From: an uncultured cyanobacterium
GTDB taxonomy: Bacteria > Cyanobacteriota > Cyanobacteriia > Cyanobacteriales > Geitlerinemataceae
DNA: 15,630 nucleotides
Direction of reading: 5' to 3'
Assembly (NCBI GenBank): GCA_937121005.1
Contig: CAKZKB010000574.1
Coordinates: 1-15,630, forward strand
The translations under genes and the position numbers were made by a program. Positions 14,001 to 15,630 of the stretch are shown here, piece after piece. The number at the start of each line of letters is the position of its first letter. Position 1 is the first letter of the stretch. A model generated the notes under the pieces. It ran no database searches. It was not told the origin of the DNA and saw only the letters and a list, made by a program, of their open reading frames with translations.

Positions 14001-15630
14001 GCAATTGTGTTGCCAATGGGGGTAGCAATTTGTGGGGGTAGGTTTGGTGGTACATCGTTATCCGCGATCGTCACTGTGCCGCCACTGACAGCGCCGATGT
14101 CGTAAGTTGAGTTGGCGACTAAAGCAAGGACGATCGTCTCGTTTTGCTCCACTTCAGAATCGTCGATCGCGTCGATCGAAACGCTGACAGAAGACTCTCC
14201 GGCTGGAATGGTAGCCACGCCAGTTAACAAGTTGTAGTCGCCATCGTTGGTTGCAGTTCCAGCAACAGAATAACTCACCGTTAGCGGAGTGGAAGTATCG
14301 CCATTTCGGGTAATAGTAAACTGTGCGGAGTCCCCATCTTCAGAAGCATTGGCATCAGTGACAGCCATAGTTAGCGTGGGTTTAACAGCCGCTTTGTCAT
14401 TATCCGCGATCGTCACGATGTGATTGGTATCGGTATCGCCACCATATCCCGTTCCTTCAGCCAAACGGAAAACAACGGTTTCCGTGCCTTCAAAGGTACT
14501 GTCGTCAATGGGAGTAATTAACAATGTTGCGGTTGGCAAGTTTTCAGGAATGGTAATACTACCGGACAGAGAATTGTAATCCGTGCCATTGGTAGCAGTT
14601 CCGGCAATGGTATAGTTGACGGTTAAAGGTTGACTCATGTCACCGCCTATGCGAGAAATATTAAGCAATCCGGGAGATCCGCTTTCAGTTGCATTGCTGA
14701 GGATGGGAGTAACAACGATCGTCGTTTCGGGATCGTTGTCGGCGATCGTCGCAGTTTGTCCGGTGTTTGTATCTCCGGTGTAACCCGTTCCCGCCGCTAA
14801 AGTGAGGGTAATGGTTTCTTCTCCTTCAAAGGTACTGTCGTCAATGGGAGAAATGAGTAAGGTTGCTGTCGGTAAGTTAGCCGGAATGGTAATACTACCG
14901 GGAAGAGAATTGTAATCCGTTCCGTTAGTTGCCGTCCCGCTAACGGAGTAGTTGACGGTTAGGGGTTGGCTCATATCGCCGCCAACGCGGTTCACGTTGA
15001 AAATGGTAGGAATTCCATCTTCCGAACCGTTGAATGAAGGGACGATCGTCACCGTTGCATCGTTACTGTCGTTGTCAGTAATGTTGACGGTGGCAGTGCG
15101 ATCGCTTCCTAGTTGATATCCATTTCCAGCAACTACATTAAGAATTGCGGTTTCGTCGCTTTCAACCTCAGTATCGTTGACGATATTGAGAGGAATGGTG
15201 ACAGTTGCTTGTCCGCCGGGAATAGTAATGCTAGCGGGAATGGCATTGTAATCGCTACCGGGAGTTGCCGTACCGTCGAGAGACAAATTGACCGTCAGAG
15301 GATTGGCACTATTTCCAGTTCGAGAAATTGTATATTCGCCAGGATTGTTTCCTTCGCCAGCATCAGCGTCGGTGGCGCTAATGGAGACAACGGGTTCGGC
15401 AGCTTCTACTGTCAAAGTAAAGCTATCTTCAGCCGTTTCATCGCTGCTATCTTTGGCAAAAACTTTTACCTCAACTGTGCCATTGCTGCCAACAGGAGGC
15501 GTTCCTTGAAACGTTCCCGTTGCCGGATCGAAGGTTAACCAACCGGGTAACGACGAACCGTCGGCTAAAGTCGCTTCGTAAGTCAGCGTATCTCCCGGAT
15601 CGATATCGGTGAAGGTATCGGCGGGGAGGG
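7853..15630 (-). CDS. Giant mosaic extracellular protein (Calx-beta / cadherin-like / FG-GAP / beta-helix / SH3b), 5' truncated by the window edge
   Basis: The open frame runs from the stop at 7853 leftward-coded to the right edge without interruption: at least 2591 residues. The TTG near 15415 is an internal leucine codon; upstream codons continue a cadherin-like domain ('LADGSSLPGWLTFDP'). Order N to C: partial CADG, Calx-beta x4, CADG x2, cadherin-like, seven DGGFVVTW repeats, cadherin-like, six FG-GAP/VCBS repeats, Fn3, cadherin-like, parallel beta-helix, Ig-like, possible C2-like, SH3b. Nearly all are beta domains found in secreted or surface proteins, many binding calcium. The composition is acidic and rich in Asn, Thr, Gly and Asp, with almost no Cys, as in cyanobacterial adhesins and matrix proteins. 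No RTX nonapeptides, LPXTG or PEP-CTERM are seen; the export signal must lie in the missing N-terminus or be non-classical. Role inferred: adhesion, cell-surface filament or exopolysaccharide binding. HIP1 octamers are scarce here, unlike neighbouring genes, hinting at separate ancestry or repeat expansion. Confidence 0.93.
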   Translation of the reverse strand, partial: LPADTFTDIDPGDTLTYEATLADGSSLPGWLTFDPATGTFQGTPPVGSNGTVEVKVFAKDSSDETAEDSFTLTVEAAEPVVSISATDADAGEGNNPGEYTISRTGNSANPLTVNLSLDGTATPGSDYNAIPASITIPGGQATVTIPLNIVNDTEVESDETAILNVVAGNGYQLGSDRTATVNITDNDSNDATVTIVPSFNGSEDGIPTIFNVNRVGGDMSQPLTVNYSVSGTATNGTDYNSLPGSITIPANLPTATLLISPIDDSTFEGEETITLTLAAGTGYTGDTNTGQTATIADNDPETTIVVTPILSNATESGSPGLLNISRIGGDMSQPLTVNYTIAGTATNGTDYNSLSGSITIPENLPTATLLITPIDDSTFEGTETVVFRLAEGTGYGGDTDTNHIVTIADNDKAAVKPTLTMAVTDANASEDGDSAQFTITRNGDTSTPLTVSYSVAGTATNDGDYNLLTGVATIPAGESSVSVSIDAIDDSEVEQNETIVLALVANSTYDIGAVSGGTVTIADNDVPPNLPPQIATPIGNTIATEDTPFNFTVPSNTFVDSDGDTLTYTAELADGNPLPNWLTFDPATRTFSGTPENGDVGDVDIRIIATDPSGDSVSDIFTVTVANTNDKPVLDNAIPNQNATEDVEFNFIIPGNTFSDVDGDNLTYSAKLADGSSLPSWLIFNPNTRRFVGTPKNDDVGTLAIQVTATDPDGEAVSSQFSLEVANVNDKPTLSNIDLDLQATQNQLLTISYQQLLDASDAEDVDGDDISFVIETVGNGTLTKDGVAVVPGVTQLAKDDELVWTPDTVGDAVSAFSVKATDGTETSDLAVSVEIKVVEEPQPFVKLGGEFQVNTHTPNNQEAPSITSLSDGGFVITWQSSEQDISGYGIFGQRYNSQGEPVGNEFLVNSHQNNHQTQPSLSGLSDGGFVITWEQSNGDLSGKISGQRYNNQGSPLGTEFRTLGSNRRSPSVSALKNGGFVVVWVLKESSEENNPNPIWKVFGQRYDIQGNLVGSEFQVTSYPDGSRTKPSVTALSDGGFVVTWSSYGGVLDGQDIFGQRYDEQGNSIGNEFQVNTFTLSHQSNSSVTALHDGGFVVTWDSEDKDGDRKGIFGQRYDSQGQTVGTEFQVNTFTNWEQAKPSVASLSDGGFVVTWESYGQEGGLGIFGQRYDSQGQTVGTEFQVNTFTRSSQSQPSVTGLSDGSFVVTWQSYGQDGSESGIFAQIFGVETPNTTPTLTQITPLTGATEGQPFTISYADLIANADEADADDDTLSFEIASLGSGTLTKNGQPVTSGTTLAAGESLVWTPDTAGDAVSAFTVKVTDGTDTSATAVSVPVDVATAEPFTLLTTNLQGIRSGDATWGDYDGDGDLDLLLTGDDGTTNPVTKLYRNDGGKFTDTNANLANLGDSDATWGDYDGDGDLDLAISGSDGTNQVTKLYRNDGGKFTDTNATLPQLDNSAIAWGDYDNDGDLDLLLTGTDGSNRVSAVYQNNDGNFTNINAGLATVDKGDVAWGDYDNDGDLDILLTGGISSFGGGIADVFRNDNGNFTAINAGLPGVFGSDAAWGDYDNDGDLDILVSGMSLNNTDLQLYSNLWVFENNNGNFSQQTSDDFVATFNGAVDWGDFDGDGDLDIVSVGESQGSIRTDIYQNNTATTNATPTAPTGLNAQVDGTSVTLNWSAASDGETPANGLTYNLEVTNSNGVDVLSAMSNNDGTRQVSDIGNVNQNTNWTLKDLEPGTYSWKVQAVDGAFAGSSFANGGTFTILDPNTAPTLTQISTFSGATEGQPFTISYADLIANGNEFDADGDTLSFEIASLGSGTLTKNGQPVTIGTTLSTGESLVWTSDTLGLGIAAFAVKVSDGKAKSATVVPVTVNVTPPPNIVSNTNDSGPGSLRNAIEFANSNSDTTTITFDIPTTDPNYDPVTGAFTIRPLSGLPRITEPIVIDGTTQSGYTNKPIIELDGTNSGNADGLVISAGNSTVRGLVINRFQRGIELISNGGNVIEGNFIGTDVTGTQALGNFHDGLYISSSNNTIGGTNIGMRNIISGNGFRGVYTSGNNNLIQGNFIGTDVTGTKPLGNDHTGLDMWRSSNNIIGGTTSAARNIIAGNGFIGLQIWRGEQNVVQGNFIGTDVTGTQSLGNDHTGLNMSDSSNNIIGGTIPAARNVISANEFVGIKVSGGEKNAVQGNFIGTDVTGTKPLGNDHTGIEVWSSNNTIGGTTSEKRNIISSNSNGIIVGFTSSENEVIGNSILGNSIFSNAGIGIYLLSNNLQKDKDPELSSAEVVGSTTTVNGSLNSAPNNTFRVEFFANPENDREGKIFLGFQNVTTNSSGDANFSVNLPEVSAGQFITATATDSDGNTSEFSGAVEVQEATPEPFQNVTVAVHQVKEIYNFDLGDLTGGAEFFSEISIAGNNRKMPQVDDNNNPYPTNWIHTVQVNGDTAAIQIKVSEDDGFFLGTERADISPLTGQENLVLNYNLVTGQITGSGLNIQNGDRVYVTGAGDEKPAAVEFSAYSWEPVNLSGTMLSTIGANLRSGPSTTHPKVGELPLGANATFDRAARGQFINYSQALGTEPTDLWYRISGTNQWVSAAIVQL
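8090..8510 (-). other. Uncharacterised beta-rich domain, possibly C2-like
   Basis: Roughly 140 residues between the Ig-like cap and the SH3 domain: 'VHQVKEIYNFDLGDLTGGAEF', 'PTNWIHTVQVNGDTAAIQIKV', 'SEDDGFFLGTERADISP', then 'NGDRVYVTGAGDEKPAAVEF'. The arrangement (entry strand, acidic loop, 'P.W', then 'I.I.V.(D/E)DDG') is reminiscent of C2-type calcium/lipid-binding domains in some cyanobacterial proteins, but no motif is decisive. Confidence 0.4.
8830..9995 (-). repeat. Parallel beta-helix with a 61-residue 'QGNFIGTDVTGT' ladder
   Basis: The domain begins 'IVSNTNDSGPGSLRNAIEFAN', the entry motif of many NosD/pectate-lyase-like parallel beta-helices, then has four near-identical 60-61 residue units: 'N.(I/V)QGNFIGTDVTGT..LGNDHTG', 'SSNNIIGGT..AARN(I/V)I(S/A)(G/A)N'. 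The corresponding DNA blocks on the plus strand fall near 9047, 9230, 9413 and 9593. It probably binds or processes polysaccharide; no catalytic triad can be assigned. The helix is capped by an Ig-like domain at about 8535-8830 (FRVEFFANPE...SVNLPEVSAGQFITATATDSDGNTSEF), as is usual after this repeat. Confidence 0.82.
9995..11945 (-). repeat. Duplicated cadherin-like domain flanking the FG-GAP propeller and Fn3 domain
   Basis: Copies at about 11600-11940 and 9995-10335 share 'GATEGQPFTISYADLIAN', 'TLSFEIASLGSGTLTKNGQP' and 'ESLVWT.DT'. A related, more diverged copy lies at about 13100-13437 (GNGTLTKDGVAV, LVWTPDTVGDAVSAF). The module 'cadherin-like + propeller' has evidently been copied. Between the FG-GAP block and the second copy is a fibronectin type III domain at about 10340-10665 (APTGLNAQVDGTSVTLNWSA...YNLEV...YSWKVQAVD). 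Confidence 0.8.
10680..11600 (-). repeat. Six FG-GAP / VCBS-type calcium-binding repeats
   Basis: Six units of 49-55 residues each carry 'WGD(Y/F)D(G/N)DGDLD(L/I)', a Dx(D/N)xDG-type Ca2+ loop, followed by 'LYRNDGGKFTDTNA' or a variant. The loop codons on the plus strand lie near 10766, 10931, 11087, 11240, 11386 and 11542. Such repeats form integrin-alpha-like beta-propellers; six visible copies is close to the usual seven. Confidence 0.88.
11950..13087 (-). repeat. Seven copies of a ~54-residue 'EFQVNT...DGGFVVTW...GQRYDSQG' repeat
   Basis: Seven units of 50-58 residues run in tandem, each with 'EFQVNT', 'PSV.(A/S)LSDGGFV(I/V)TW', 'GIFGQRY(D/N)SQG' and 'VG(T/N)'. The third is most diverged and the seventh is capped by 'GIFAQIFGVE'. 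The repeat is common in large cyanobacterial and proteobacterial secreted proteins, and its spacing suggests a beta-propeller-like blade; seven blades would close a propeller. Two adjacent units share a 71-base stretch without mismatch (12069-12139 and 12231-12301, offset 162 bases). Confidence 0.85.
13440..14045 (-). repeat. Two CADG domains in tandem
   Basis: Both copies follow 'ATED..FNF..P.NTF.D.DGD.LTY.A.LADG..LP.WL.F.P.TR.F.GTP.N.DVG' and end in 'ANxND', the cadherin-like linker. They match the partial domain at the right edge, so the protein has at least three CADG copies interrupted by the Calx-beta block. Confidence 0.82.
14050..15410 (-). repeat. Four tandem Calx-beta domains
   Basis: Four copies of about 112 residues each end in 'I(T/A)DND' and contain 'PLTVNxSxxGTAT.G.DYN.L.G..TIP' and 'I.DDS..EG.ET'. 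Copies 2 (about 14735-15072) and 3 (about 14395-14734) are nearly identical to each other (GGDMSQPLTVNY and NLPTATLLI shared), pointing to a recent internal duplication. Calx-beta domains bind Ca2+ through acidic loops at the domain ends; these ladders are common in cyanobacterial surface proteins. Confidence 0.85.
15421..15630 (-). other. Partial CADG (dystroglycan-type cadherin-like) domain at the window edge
   Basis: Translation of the last 210 bases on the minus strand gives 'ADTFTDIDPGDTLTYEATL', 'SSLPGWLTFDPATGTFQGTP' and 'TVEVKVFAKDSSDETAEDSF', the standard pattern of a CADG/He_PIG domain (D.D.L.Y.A.L.DG..LP.WL.F.P.T..F.GTP). It shows that the gene continues beyond the window. Confidence 0.8.

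Noticed and set aside
7853..15415. TTG at 15413-15415 as the start of the giant gene
   Set aside because: Codons upstream continue a CADG domain to the window edge without a stop; the TTG is an internal leucine.

Overview
The window comes from a cyanobacterium. The evidence is the density of the HIP1 octamer GCGATCGC in the left half (about 19 by hand count in the first 7.85 kb), an apocarotenoid oxygenase and a folate-biopterin transporter of cyanobacterial type, heptameric and palindromic intergenic repeats, and a very large cyanobacterial-style surface protein. Base composition is near 50% GC. A filamentous, non-picoplanktonic lineage seems likely, but the genus cannot be fixed from sequence alone.

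Left half (1-7850), plus strand: the C-terminal part of a folate-biopterin transporter; a repeat-filled intergenic stretch; a complete RPE65-family apocarotenoid oxygenase with all four iron-binding histidines; a repeat-bearing spacer; a tightly spaced pair encoding a membrane-anchored M23 (LytM-type) peptidase and a bactofilin; a spacer of short tandem repeats; a small multi-cysteine RNHCP-type protein; the decayed C-terminus of a DUF4351-type gene on the minus strand; and a full-length NAD-dependent DNA ligase (ligA), preceded by a well-placed Shine-Dalgarno that serves a 9-codon upstream ORF rather than ligA directly.

Right half (7853-15630), minus strand, convergent with ligA: one open frame that stays open to the right edge, so at least 2591 residues of a giant mosaic extracellular-type protein with its N-terminus outside the window. 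From N to C it reads: partial cadherin-like (CADG) domain, four Calx-beta domains, two CADG domains, a cadherin-like domain, seven copies of a roughly 54-residue 'DGGFVVTW...GQRY' repeat, a second cadherin-like domain, six FG-GAP/VCBS calcium-binding repeats, a fibronectin type III domain, a third cadherin-like domain, a parallel beta-helix built on a 61-residue ladder, an Ig-like domain, a possible C2-like domain and a C-terminal bacterial SH3 domain. No RTX nonapeptides, sorting signal or PEP-CTERM are visible. This gene has only two HIP1 octamers in 7.8 kb.

Functionally the left half is housekeeping (vitamin transport, retinal/apocarotenoid metabolism, cell-wall shape control, DNA replication and repair). 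The right half is accessory and probably encodes a calcium-dependent surface adhesin or secreted matrix protein. No novel defence system, CRISPR array, tRNA or rRNA is visible.
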